Made by a program: the position numbers and the translations under genes
The notes under the pieces: generated by a model
Database searches by the model: none
The model's input: the letters and a program-made list of their open reading frames with translations, nothing else
What the model was told of the DNA's origin: nothing
DNA from: Apus apus
Lineage: Eukaryota > Chordata > Aves > Apodiformes > Apodidae
Reading direction: 5' to 3'
DNA: 64,000 nucleotides
NCBI RefSeq assembly: GCF_020740795.1
Contig: NC_067282.1
Coordinates: 176,642,274 to 176,706,273, forward strand
In this document: positions 41,870-53,880 of the stretch, piece after piece
How positions within the stretch are numbered: the stretch's first letter is position 1
Layout: the number at the start of each line of letters is the position of its first letter

Positions 41870-41874
41870 ATACC

Positions 41875-44800
41875 TTTAAAAATATAACCTTTTGTCCTTA
41901 GCTTCTTCTTAAGAAATAGAAATACTTGAGGAAATGGCAACAGTATGAAAAACTCTATGCTTGGCATTACCTACATCTTGACCTGTGCAAAGGGTCCTGG
42001 GGAAAAGGGCAGCAGAAATTTGTAGTCCTTATTTCGCATGAGAGGTGTTAGAGGGCCATGCATTAGGAAGACCAGTGATAAGTTTCATACATCTTACTAT
42101 GTCTCCAGTGACTCTTCCCACTGTTTGTGGCAGCTAACACAAAGCTGCCTGCCTGAGCCTGGCTCAGGGGATTTCTTTCATAACAGAAATGGACTTTTGC
42201 TGTAAAGGACAGGAAATGATTTGTGTGGTGAACAAAGAACATCAAGGTTGCTTTAAACTTTAAAAATTCATTACTCTGGTTTATAGTCTTCACTCAGATC
42301 CCTTGAAAACCACAAATCTTCTGGGAAGAAAAACAAAATGAACAGGCACTTAATGTTCTTAATGTCCCTTCAGTTCTTAACAATTATTGGCTTCTGCTAT
42401 TTCTCTAGAGAGCTCCAGAAACATGGACTGTTGCACAGGTGTCAGTATTAATTTCAAATTGGCCATTCACGGCTATTGCTTGTCTCAAAGATAACTTGTT
42501 TCTGTTTCAAAAGCCATCAGTTTGTTCATCAGAACGCAGTTAGGGGAATTTCCCAGAAGACTGTTGATCCTGTCAAATTTTGAGGTAAGGTAGAACAGTG
42601 GTTTCAAACATGGCACAGTGCTTGAAACAGTCCTGCAAGAAAAGGCAGCTTGTATTATTCTGTCATATAACATTGTGTTATGGCTTCATGTTCCATTGTT
42701 AAAAACTGTAGGAGTAAAATGCATTTTTACCATAAATGCTGGGAAGCAAGAATATGTCATTTTTAATGCTCAGAGGGAGAAGATGGTAATATATCTAGGA
42801 CTTGTTCTAGGAACATTATTTCAAAATTTTCTTGAACAAAATCTTGAAGGTTTTGTGGGTGTTCATGTGTGTGTGAGAGAGTAAAAGTTCTCTGCCTGCC
42901 TGTCAGTTTACATCAGCTCTGTGTTTTGTTCATAGCAAGGCATGACACTCACTGCATCACTTCACCTGCAATGAAACTTACATTATATGCTCATATTTCT
43001 AGTTGTTTTTAAATATACTTATTTAAAACACAAAGAAAAATTCACACAGCTACCTAAGAGACCATTTGGGAAGCTTAACATATTTTTTTAGTTGTCAGAC
43101 TATTTTTTTCCTGGAGTATGTAACTAGCAGCTAGAAAATTAAACAAACCTGCAGGTGTTTAGAACAGGCAGTTTTTAACAATGATGCCTAAAAGTTTTCC
43201 AGCTTTTAGATCTCTTAGGTTCGGGACTAGACAAATTATTCCCACTATTATGTTTTTTCTAAAGATACAGAATAGGGAAAGATGCAATTCCTATTTTTTA
43301 TTTATTATTTTTTTTTACAAATCTTTATTTGTCAAAGAAACAGATTAAAGAAATAGAGAAAAATCTATAGTTGCATATTTATTTTTGATTCCTTGCCTTT
43401 TATTTTGCCATTGCCATGTATTTTCTGCTATAAATAATGCAGAAGCTGGAGCTGCAGACCCCACAGTGGTGGATTACTATCAGCAAAATCCTTTCAGATG
43501 TAATGGATAGTTTCTTTTAAGTAAATTAAGTATAAAATAGATCTTCTTCATTGAAAAGGACAACACCTAACATATTTACATTAATCGGTGAAAGATGATT
43601 CACCTTACCAGCCATGGTGCAGAGGGAGCTGGGGATTTCAGTGTAATGAGCCACTTACATGTCCATACACGACAGTTTAATGTGTGAGGTTGGAGTAAAA
43701 CAAAGATACGCAGGCTGAAAGCAATGCCTCCTGCAAGCCAAAGGCATTTGGCAGTTTGGCAAGGGATTTTGCAATAGGAAGCTGTGTCTCCAAAGTCCTG
43801 AGATTAGTGTGAAAGATGAACAAAAACAACCAATAAAGGTAAGCAAAGACTGCCTGCAATCCCTAAGCGCACATAAAAAAAACCTGTGGATAAAACTGTA
43901 AATTAATTTGAGATGTTAAATATGGAAAAAATACCCAAAGCTATGCAAATAAATTTTTAAAAAGATTTTTATTGAAATCTTAAAAAATGGCTACTTGAAG
44001 AAGTAAATTGATGGTTTTAATGCTAAAGATGTAAAATACAACTTAATTTAGATTTATGACTGTGATCTCATTATGGTGAATTAGATGTTTAAAAGTTGTG
44101 AACTTAGTAATCTCAAATCCAACTGTGGCTGAGCTCATGTTTCTGTAGCAACTCTCAGATAAGTGTCAGTCTCTAAGATATTTTTAATCAAAAATCTAAT
44201 AAGGATTTGTTCTTGCTTTTAATTAATCTCCATAAAGGAAATGTAGTTTTGCACTTATCATCGGCGTGTTTTTCTTTTGCAGCATTTCTTTCTTACTCTA
44301 GCAACTCTCAGGAGCTTGGTTTATTGGTCCCTCTTTCACTATACTACAGGGGAGGAAAAGCAGGATAAAAGCCACTGTCCTCTTTGCCAGTCAAACCTTG
44401 AAGATTTGCTATCCCCACAGTGCAAACAGTGAGTATTTCTGTACCAGGTGGGGTCCTGAGCCTGCTGGGGAATGTCCCCTTGCTTATAACAGACTACATG
44501 GATAACTGAGTTGCAGAGAGGGGCTACTGCACTGCTGGTGCCTTTCTACAGATGTATGTTGAGGTTCACACTTGAAAAGAGAGCCTGCTGTTGTACTCAC
44601 TCTTAACCCTACCTGGTGTCAGCAGAACACCCACTTGTTTCTGAAAACACCTGGTCAGCCTGCTGGAGCCACCCTTGGGGAGGCTGTTTCAGTGCTGTGG
44701 GAGCACTCACAGCCTGTCTGTAGGCACCAAGGCAAGATGGGGTTGTTGCTCCATAACTGCCCTCTAGCCAAAGCCAGATTTACAGTATACAGGATTTCTC

Positions 44801-47800
44801 ATCACAAAACAGACTGAAAAAAAGAGCTTTGATGTAAGTTTAATAATATCTGCTCTAAGTATAGGATTAAAAGGGTTTGATACATTTTGCATGTTGTGAC
44901 ATTCTCTCTCTCGTGTCTTTACTATCCTCCATCTCCAAACAGTAGCTACTCTGGTTATTTTGAGCTCCCAAAGTCTGTTCTTATGTGGCCTTATAATCTA
45001 TTGACTCAGATGGAAGTTCAGCTGCTGGTACTTATGAACTGTAATGTGTTTGCTCAAGCATACATGGCTGAAAAAGACCTCTTTGTGTTGTTTGCCGCTA
45101 CTCCAGAGTGAAGCTATAGCAGCCACAAAGTTGTTTTCAGTCTTAAGGGGCTACAAGCTGTCAAATGTGTCTGACTACAACCAGTTTATGCTTTTTGTGA
45201 AGTAATGTAGAGCCCTTGTGTCTGATGTGAATCTTGTGAGGATGTTTGCTGCACTGAGAATTGTGCCTCACATCTACTCTGCCTCAGCCAGGCACCTGGT
45301 GAATCAGTTTTCCTAGTTGTCCAAATTGCTTTCAGAGACAGAAGAATCTTTCAAAATATTCAGGAAAAAAGCCTCTAACTATATAAATTAAATGTCTGAG
45401 AAGAATTCCTTCCAGAATCTTCAAAGGTCTTCCTCTTGCCACTAAGACTACAGGATATTAAGGCACAATTTGGAAGGACTACTGTGCCAAGCTCCTTTAT
45501 ATTAGCATTTAGTCTTCCTAACTTGCCCCTATCCGAGCTAGAGGTGATCTACCTTTTGAAACATACGGTGAGATTCATTATAGGTAACTTCAGGTATTTT
45601 TAACTAAATATCTAAGTCTAAATATATATTCCTGGCCATAGTCAGTAGATAAATAGGCATTTCCTCAGTTCATTTCTTCTTCATACCAAATATCACTTGA
45701 AGTGCACCTCATGTTGGACACATCCAGAGTTAGGTGAGATACTTCTTTCAGGAGGCTGTGATGGAGTGGCTGGATTTGATCAATGAACAATATACTGAAC
45801 ACCACTGCAACCCCTGGCCCCGCCAGCTGTGAGGCTCATTTATGCCTCTGAAACCAGCACTTACCTTGACATGATTCTCTTTACCACCTGATTTTGCTAT
45901 GCCACTGTCACAGCCCTGTTCCATTAATTCAGATACTTCTAACCTGTATTGTGATGCCCTATTATCTACTGTATTTTGAAAGTAATACTGTAATAAGCAA
46001 GAAGAAACTTGCTTGAATGTGCAGGACCAGCATTCCCCTTTTCTAATGTTGTTCATATCATCTGAAGTTGTGTATTCTCAGAGCAAAGTCTGTCCCATGA
46101 CGTTTTAAGGGGGGATTATGCCATGCATAAGCTGTTATGCACGTATCTTCTCAGTTTCAAAACCATGGCTACAGTACTTGAGTAGCAACCTAGGCACCCT
46201 TGATGAAGGGTGTGATTAAACACACCATTACCCTGATTAATATGCAAATAAGCAATGCTAAACTGTTTCTAGGATTCAAACTTGAATCACTGATTCACTT
46301 CAACAAATGAGGAATACAATCACGCTCCATGTAAGGACAGTGAATACATCTTCTTTTGCCACTCACTTGAGCAGAAGGCTCTTGAGTTTCATGTTTTATG
46401 CTCAGAATATAAATGAGTTTCTTCTTGTCTGAAGCTTTATTTCTGTAGGAATGAGGACAATTAGTAATACTGATTTGTTCAGATACTTGCTTTTCCTATT
46501 AAAGATAGATTTGAATAATAAGGAAAAAAACTATGCATAGTTAATATTTAAGCGTATGTTTCAACAACAACAACAAACCAAAAATAAAATGCAGGGCTTC
46601 AGTTCGATTCCTACAACGCGATCCAGTAGCACCATCTGCTGTTTATAAGGAGCGCTGCTGCTTTATAGATGTCAACGTGTACTTTAGATACTATTCCAAA
46701 AGCAACTATACAGTTTTAACTCTTAGAATGGACGAGACACAGGCTTCTAAATTGATTTTATGCTTTCAGAAATGCCATTCTAAGCCTTCTGTGCAGGAAA
46801 GGCAGAAATTAAAACGGTGATAAGACTTTTTGCAATGTACACCATAATATTTAATAATGCCAAGAGGTACCTATACTGGAAAAGTCTGTGTAGAGGTCTG
46901 ATTCTTATCATTTTATTTGTGGAAAACATTTGGGCAGGAACTCTCATTTTCTCTGCAGAAGTAAATGGTCTGGTAAATTAGAAAGCCATTACACTGATTT
47001 CACTGAAGGAGAAAATAAAGCAGTGATATTTTTTATATAATTTAGTGTGAATAAGATTCGAATGTGTTTCCAATTATCCACTTGAGGCTGCAAAAATGTA
47101 AATGAGCCTGTAGTAGTAAGACATAACATTCTCTGTTAAATAAGAGAAGAAAAACCATTTTTTTACCAAATCTAATTCCATTTTAATGTCATTAATGAGC
47201 ATAAAATTTGTCCTTTCCTCTTGCTCCCTTTCTCTTCCCTCTTGCCTAGATGCTGGTAATTCCTGCCTTTCCAGTGCGTTACTGGGCTTTCTGTGAAGCT
47301 TTGAGCTGTGCCTGACGTGTGCAATCCCAAAGAAGGGACAATGCCTGCAACTGACGCTGCCTCAGCAGCACAAAGAGATCCCCTACATGAAGGCACTTTC
47401 TCCAGGCAGCAGCCCTGAACACCCAAACTCACTCCTTTCTCCCTGTTCTCCACACAACCCTGAGCCCTCCCAAGGCCCTAGTGTGTAGGTGCTGTTTCTC
47501 TCCAGCCTTATGACATGGCACGAGGCTTCCTGCTTGTGGCATTTAGGGAAAAGGAATAAGCCTAAGTCACTCAATGTTAACCCACGTTTTAGGCCTTTCC
47601 TGGAGGCTGAATGTGGACTTTGTCTAGTTTTGCCGGGGTGGCTGGATGTGGACTTTGTCTAGTTTTGTCAGTCTGCCGCTCACAGCGTCTCCTCAGTTTG
47701 CCAAGAAAGCAGGTGGCTCTTTCCTGGCATCTCTTACCAGGTGGATACAATGTCTCATGCAAGCAGGACCTGGGTTCCAGTACCCTACTGTAATGAAGTT

Positions 47801-48615
47801 CAGAACATCTAAGAGTAAAGGAATTTCAGCACTTACCTCAATGGGTTTAGAAAGAATACATCCTGCTGAGCAGAGTCTACCACTGCCAGTGACACAATTA
47901 AGTAATTATGGCCATAGGAATTCACAGGGGGCAGGCCACCCTTGCTGGCATGAGCCCTCACCAGATGGGATGGGGTCCATGGGTGTTAGACCATGTCACT
48001 GCAACACGGAAGGGCTGGGCTTGGCTGTGCCTGCTGCTCTGCTAAGGCAGCACTGGGCACAGGGTGAAGTGCAGGAGAGCAGATCTGCCTGTATGACCGT
48101 AACCTGCAGTTAAACATCATTATCAAGCGAGGGGAGGCATCAAGTTGCACACAAGGCAGTTAGGACCAAAACACGGTTAGGTACGAAGGTAATCAACCTA
48201 TTACAGGAGTTAGGAGATGGAGGAAGTGTAATCTTTTAAAATGCAACACATAGCTTCAAGTTTGCTGATGAGAAGACAGCATCTAGCATGACTTTATGAA
48301 CTGTGGCTCTAGAGCCCAGCAGTGGTGCTGTCAGATGGGGGACTGCTTCACAGTGGGGTGACTGCCCTGTGGCCAAGGTGGGCACAGCTGGACTCCATGG
48401 CATCGGCCCAGAGCACCCATCCCAGTAGACTAGCTTGGGCAAAACAGAAGAGGACAAAGAAAATTAACAGAAGTCCTGGTTACTTAATAGTCTGATAGAA
48501 AAAAAAAAACAAACAAAAAACCCTGTAGCTGGCACATCCAGAACGAGTTACGTAAAACTTCACACCTTGTAAAGAAGATGGAAAAAACAGGGGAAATGGG
48601 CACCAGTTTATTTTA
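41875..48615. other. Intergenic block, no gene recognised
   Basis: Mostly AT-rich; somewhat GC-richer from 47.2 to 48.5 kb, where a 155-codon frame (47646-48113) crosses a tandem duplication and shows no domain. A small CpG-containing patch at 46.6 kb resembles a CTCF site. Confidence 0.55.
47606..47675 (+). repeat. 35-bp tandem duplication, two units
   Basis: GCTGAATGTGGACTTTGTCT continued by AGTTTTG at 47606-47632 recurs at 47641-47667 with one change. The last eight bases of each 35-base unit differ. Confidence 0.85.
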
Positions 48616-48973
48616 GATCACAGAATGGTTTGGGTTGGAAGGGACCTTAAGTATCATCTAGTTCCAATTCCTCCTGCCATGGGCAAGGACACCTTCCACT
48701 AGACCAGGTTGCTCAAAGCCCCATCCAGCCTGGCCTTGAACGCTGCCAGGGATGGGGCACAATACCTTCCCTGCGCAACCTGTTCTAGTCTCTCACTACC
48801 CTCGCAGTTCCTGTCTAAACTAAATCTACCCTCGTCCAGTTTAAATCCATTCTCTCTTGTCCTGTCACTACATGCTGTTGTAAAAAGTCCCTCTCCAGCT
48901 TTCCTGTAGGCATTTTCAGGTACTGGAAGGCTCCTGTAAAGCATTTCCAGAGACTTCTCTTACCTAGGCTGAT
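48616..48973 (-). mobile_element. CR1 LINE 3' fragment
   Basis: ATCACAGAATGGTTTGGGTT, then GGAAGGGACCTTAAGTATC and CCATCCAGCCTGGCCTTGAA are CR1 3' sequences in reverse orientation. The ORF2 end (SNLV-type tail, DRTRENGFKLDEGRF) is partly readable on the minus strand. Confidence 0.93.
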
Positions 48974-51564
48974 GGAACTATACTGCCATTAGGTAAGTTT
49001 AATAGAATTGGTGAAATTTAAATGAACATCTAGGAGAAAGCCAAATTCCTATGGTAGCAAGTGGACAGTGGAAAAGAAATACAGCTTAGCATTTCAAGAG
49101 GTGAATTAAGAAAACAGCCCACATCTGTTAAATCTGTAAAGTTTTGAAGTAATTAATTACATAATTGGGAACAGGCTGCCTGCTGCAGAAACCATGAACC
49201 TGGATGGGATGGACACTGAGATGGGACAGACACACTATGATCTGACATACTGAGAGCAATCACAGGTCAAATTTACTATTAAAGAAAAATTTAAACTTAT
49301 AGCTGTTAAATTGAAAACTAAAGCTGTAAAGCTCTACTTGAAAACACAGGTTTATTAAACTATCATATTATTTAACATCTATTATTAGACACCTTTGCTT
49401 AACAGCTCTAATACCCTACTTAGTAAGAGGGTACAGTTTACTTTAGGCAGCAGTTAAGTAAGATGCTCAGGTGAGAAGAGCTAATTGTAGGCCTTAATAA
49501 TGACCTACCTGGCACACAAAAAAAGCTGTGTAAAGAAAAGCAGAGGGCCTGCTATGTCCACCTTAGGCCCATAGGTCCAAATCACCCTACAGCAGTGGAA
49601 TTTGTTGAGATAGTGACAGGCTTGAGGAGTTACCAAGTTTTTCTGCTATAGTCTCAAGAAACTTCATGAAGAGGAAAATCAAGCATTTGTTTCCCCCAGG
49701 TTTAAAGATACCTATGTCACAAATAACCTTCTCAATTTTAATAGGGAAAACTACTAAGAAAGGCAAAAATACATTGGAAATTTAAATACCATGTTAAAAA
49801 AATAGTATTTTCTTCAGGAATAGAGCTTTGTTGAGGCAACAGCTTAAAGCATTGTAACTTTTGCCATGTCTGTGCTACCACTGCCATTCAAGCAAACTTT
49901 TGAACTGGGTGGCAAGTCTTAAAATGCAGCTTTATTTGATTTGTAATGACTTTCATAGAAATTGTAAAATTGCCAAATCATTTAGAAATTTTATACAGCA
50001 TTTTGTAAACCACTTTGAAAGATCCCTTACTTTATAAAAAAAATACAAACCATACAATTTAGTGAGGCCTCCTGGACAACATTCACAAGATTGGAACCTG
50101 CATAGCAGCAATCTTTCTAGAGGATACAGGACAAGCTCTTGTGATGTTGGCGCACACAAGGAAGAACAGGCATGTTCTTTTCTTACAAGGACAGCAAATC
50201 AGTGGGAAGAGAAATGAGCATGTCACAGAGTGCCTGTAAATAATTAATCATATTATAATGGACATTTATCTTCTTTAGGAAATTTCCCAAGCATATCCCG
50301 TGCTTAGAGCTTGAAAGAAGTTATCAAGTTGAAGGACAAAACAGGCGTGACAGTGGTTACTGATAGAAAATATCCTCTTATAGCACTGTGCTTTAGCAGA
50401 CGAAGTCCTAGGCAGCTACTCCATGAGCTCCAAAAAATTTCTGAAACTTCATGAGTTTTCAATGCATTATCTACTTGGAAGTCAGCTTTGTAATTGTAAT
50501 TCCTTGATTCTCAGTTCCTTAAGAAAAGATTCCCAGAGCAGTTTTGAACACGTCTAACAGAAAATACAGGGAACAGACTGCAAAGGAACCTGTTTGCTCC
50601 GGTCTCAGACGGAACCGGTGGTGGTGGTGGGGACACACTTTGGAATGAAAGAAAATACATCCAAGTCCCTCAGGTAAACTACTAATTGTAGAACAAAATA
50701 GACTAGAATAGCTCAGTTGGAAGGGACCTACAACAATCACCTAGTCCAGCTGGGACGTACAGTACTAGTTTATGGTTGTAAATTGCACAGTGAACTCTAG
50801 ATCTAAGGGGTGTCAGGCAGACAGAATAAGCAGAACGTATTTAAGCAAAATAATTTTCTCTCAAATGAACTGTCAGTATGTTTCTACTGTAGCACTATCC
50901 TGTGCACTAGAAACAGTCAACAAAACCAATACAGAGGAGCAGATTTCTAGTCTTTATAATTACATTTCTCAAAAAGCAAGATATAGAAAAATAATGAGCA
51001 AGATTCTGCTACCTTCACTAGCAATTTGCTTTGCAAAGCATTGTTTTCTTCAGTGTAGTATTAAGGGTACATGCATTACCCAGAGACTGCAAGATCAGCC
51101 ATGAGCAGACAGCACTTACTGAATTCTTCAAGCTCTTCCTTTTATTAACTAGCAAAAATATCACTATTTAACCTGGTTCTTTCCATTTGAGATCACAGCC
51201 AAAAAACAAGAGATGGAGATGTTCACTGTAAAAATATTCTTAAAGAATTCTTGTTTCTAGAACTCAATTAAAGGAAACACCATTTATTGCAAAAACGATT
51301 TTATTAAGGTGAAAGTGTACAAAACCCCCCTATCAGAACAAATGTTAGATGAACAGAAGAACAGAGTAATTGTGGTCTCACTAGACAATGCATATTACAT
51401 ACCATGTTGCTCATCTGAAAGAGTATTGGGACACTTTTGGTTTTCTTTAAGCAACAGTCTTATAACTGTTCACCTTACAGGCTTATTCTTTCCCTTTACT
51501 GCTGCCCCAAATGCAGGAGTTGCATGTTTGAGAGGAGCCTGCAGCTAGAAAGGTTTAACTTAAC
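48974..51564. other. Intergenic stretch downstream of the THAP5 remnant
   Basis: Apart from the CR1 tail at 50.7 kb and a small GGT repeat near 50,618-50,632, nothing is recognised. No PNPLA8 exon, the next gene expected in this direction from mammalian gene order, is visible. Confidence 0.6.
50700..50758 (-). mobile_element. Short CR1 3' tail
   Basis: ATAGCTCAGTTGGAAGGGAC followed by CTAGTCCAGCTGGGAC is a CR1 3' end in reverse orientation. No further CR1 sequence follows. Confidence 0.75.
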
Positions 51565-51826
51565 TTTATTGATTCAATTAATAAACTTTTTAACAAAACT
51601 GTAACAGGCTTTATTTTCTTTTAAAGCTTACTTGCAAGTAATATTTTATAGGCAATATTCTACAACTTAGCTTTGGTAGTGGCTGATGTAACATTTTAAA
51701 GAATATTTGCTATTCACACAGTTTGCATTAGATTTTTAAAATATCATGACTGAAACAAATGGTAATTTGTAAAAATGGACAGTCAAAGAGGCTATAAAGA
51801 TATTTTAGAGCAATCACTGAAAACTT
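51565..51826 (-). other. THAP5: Former THAP5 3' UTR with poly(A) signals
   Basis: Beyond the old stop codon, reverse-strand AATAAA hexamers lie at 51610-51615 and 51565-51570 (seen as TTTATT on the plus strand). Either could have ended the THAP5 transcript. Nothing else is recognised in this stretch. Confidence 0.5.
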
Positions 51827-52788
51827 TTACTGTATCATAATCACTTCAAGTGTTGTAAAGCAGTTTTCTACAATCTTTAGCTCTTCTTCAGAAAGCAGGT
51901 TTTCTTGCTTCATTTGCCCAATAAGAGCTTCTAAAGATCTGAGTCTCCCCAAAGTTTTTATCTCCTGCATTTCAAGTAGAGTGATCTTAGAGTGGAGCTT
52001 TGAAATGTTTTGCCAAAGGTGATCTCTGTCTATGTCTTGTTTGCAGTATGAGTGCTCAGTTTGTAAAATTTTGCCTCCACCATACGTGTTCATATTAACA
52101 GATGTATCTGTTTCTGTCACCTCTGTGTCAAGAAACTCTTGTTGAACAGGCAAGAAAGAACTGTTAACTATTTCAGGCTCTTCTAGACCCTCAGATGGCA
52201 CAATGATAGCAATGATGGATTCCTCACTTCCACTGAACTGTTCATAGCTTCTGTGACTGTACTCAGTAGAACTGTATTTTCACTTGTTGGCTGTACTTCA
52301 ACAGAATAGCCTAAAACATGGGAGTTAGGATTTTCAGCTGCACAGTCAGTAATTGAACCTAAAGCATTGTTCAGCTTCAGAGATGAATTCGAGTAGTTAG
52401 CATCTGTAAACTGCAAGACTGTACAACCTGCTGGATCTTCTACAGAAGCATGAACACGGGTAGCTTCTATGCTCTGCACTGCTGCTGCCATTAAAACAGG
52501 GTTAGGCTGAAGTATATGATGCGTAAATGAATTATCAAGAATGATATTGTCTGCCTGAAACTGCTCTCTGTTTTGAAGTTGTAGTTTTTGAATTTGTGAA
52601 GGTTTACTCAATGCAGCTGAGCAAACTACTTCTGCTTTTTCATCTACATTTTCTGCAATTACAGGATTTTTCTTTGGTGTACAAAGTTCATGCAATAAAG
52701 ATGCCCTCTCTGACTCAATATTTGTATCCATTTCTTCCAGGTCTTTTCTCTTTACCTCTTGAGGGGTGTTCTGAGAAGTGTCTTTTTC
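51827..52788 (-). pseudogene. THAP5: THAP5 exon 3 remnant: linker, HCF-1-binding motif and coiled coil, frameshifted
   Basis: The acceptor CTTTTACTCCAG precedes 52788 in phase 0. About 200 codons are open to a frame change in 52226-52238 (after NSS, before SEESIIAIIVPSE), consistent with loss of one base. Untreated, the first frame ends at a TAG near 52183. The second frame is open to the natural stop at 51827. It carries EHSY at 52046-52057, which fits the [D/E]HxY HCF-1-binding motif of THAP proteins, followed by a Leu-rich coiled coil (about 51860-52030) that closely resembles the human C-terminus. The terminal residues resemble human THAP5 (FTT-EV-MI). Confidence 0.9.
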
Positions 52789-53727
52789 CTGGAGTAAAAG
52801 ACCACAAACAACACAAATCCAACCACCTTGTAACTAGGAAATCACCTGAACATAAAAAGAAAAACAAAAACTGGGCAAATCCCCTTCTGTAGCATGGTAC
52901 TGAGTAACTAGTAATTTAGATGAGCACCATCTAAAAATTACACCAGAGACCTGAAAATTCATGTCAGTATCTTCTGTAACTGTGCTTTATGTCCTAAATA
53001 TTAAAATATTATTTTAAAGCTCTAAAGGCAGTAATGCTTGTTAAATTTCTTTTTCAAACTCTAAGGAACTTTATACCTATTTACATGTGTCATTATAATT
53101 TTTAAAGCACTTGAAGAGACGTGGTTAAACAAATCTGTTTGAAAAAGACTGGCTAGTACCTCCTATCACCACCTGAAACTGCATGAAATATATGCCTATT
53201 AAATATAGACAGTACAAGATTTCTGCATTAAAGATGCAACAAATTTGTTTTAGCCAGTGATGGCCAATTTTTAGTTACATAGGCCAACCAGAAGAGATTT
53301 TAACAACAAAGAATACAAACACAGGCTTGCAGAACAGTGAAACATACACCTGCAAATACACAGGTGGATTTTTAAACAAGCAATTCAATTCTGACAGCTA
53401 AACTTCACAATTCATAAGAATGAAGAATATTTTTCTGGACTGATAGAAATCTTAAAAGGATAAAATTTTATCAGCACTTCAAACAGAAGTTGTTACTGAA
53501 AGAGGGACAATTTGAAACTTATCCTTTTTAGCCACCACCTTTTCCCCTCCTCCACATAAAATACATCACCACATGACTGGATTTAAGATAATTATCCAAA
53601 CAAGCATTTTGAAATATCAGTCAGTTAAACAAAAATACAACACTGAGTGTCTCCTTTCTTTCAAAGAGGCTTGATTATGAAGAGACCAAGATGCAGAACT
53701 TTTACTCATGTTAGGCCTGTGGACTAA

Positions 53728-53800
53728 AACCAAAACCAAACCAAAAAAAAAAAAAGCATAAAATTAAAACAAAACAAAAAACCCAGAACAAAACAAATAG
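53728..53800 (+). repeat. A-rich CAAAA simple repeat in THAP5 intron 2
   Basis: Imperfect CAAAA and CCAAA units, with a run of 13 A in the middle. Confidence 0.8.
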
Positions 53801-53841
53801 AACCAGGATCAACTTTTAACTTTGATAACTACAGGCCATGC

Positions 53842-53880
53842 AAAAAAAAAAAGGGGGGGGCGGGAGGGGGGGAAGGGAAG
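53842..53880 (+). repeat. A-run followed by G-runs, G-quadruplex-prone
   Basis: About eleven A are followed by G8, C, G3, A, G7, AA, G3 (G-runs at 53853-53877). Four G-runs of at least three with very short loops fit the G-quadruplex pattern on the plus strand. It lies in the intron between THAP5 exons 2 and 3 on the non-sense strand for THAP5. Confidence 0.8.

Noticed and set aside
46595-46615. tRNA-like B box (GTTCGATTC)
   Set aside because: The T-stem does not pair, and there is no A box, anticodon arm or acceptor stem around it.
47646-48113. 155-codon frame on the plus strand
   Set aside because: It runs through a tandem duplication and has no recognisable domain. Chance is likely in this GC-richer stretch.
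51827-52731. Two separate small genes at the THAP5 3' end
   Set aside because: The two open frames are one exon split by a frameshift. Both halves match consecutive parts of THAP5.
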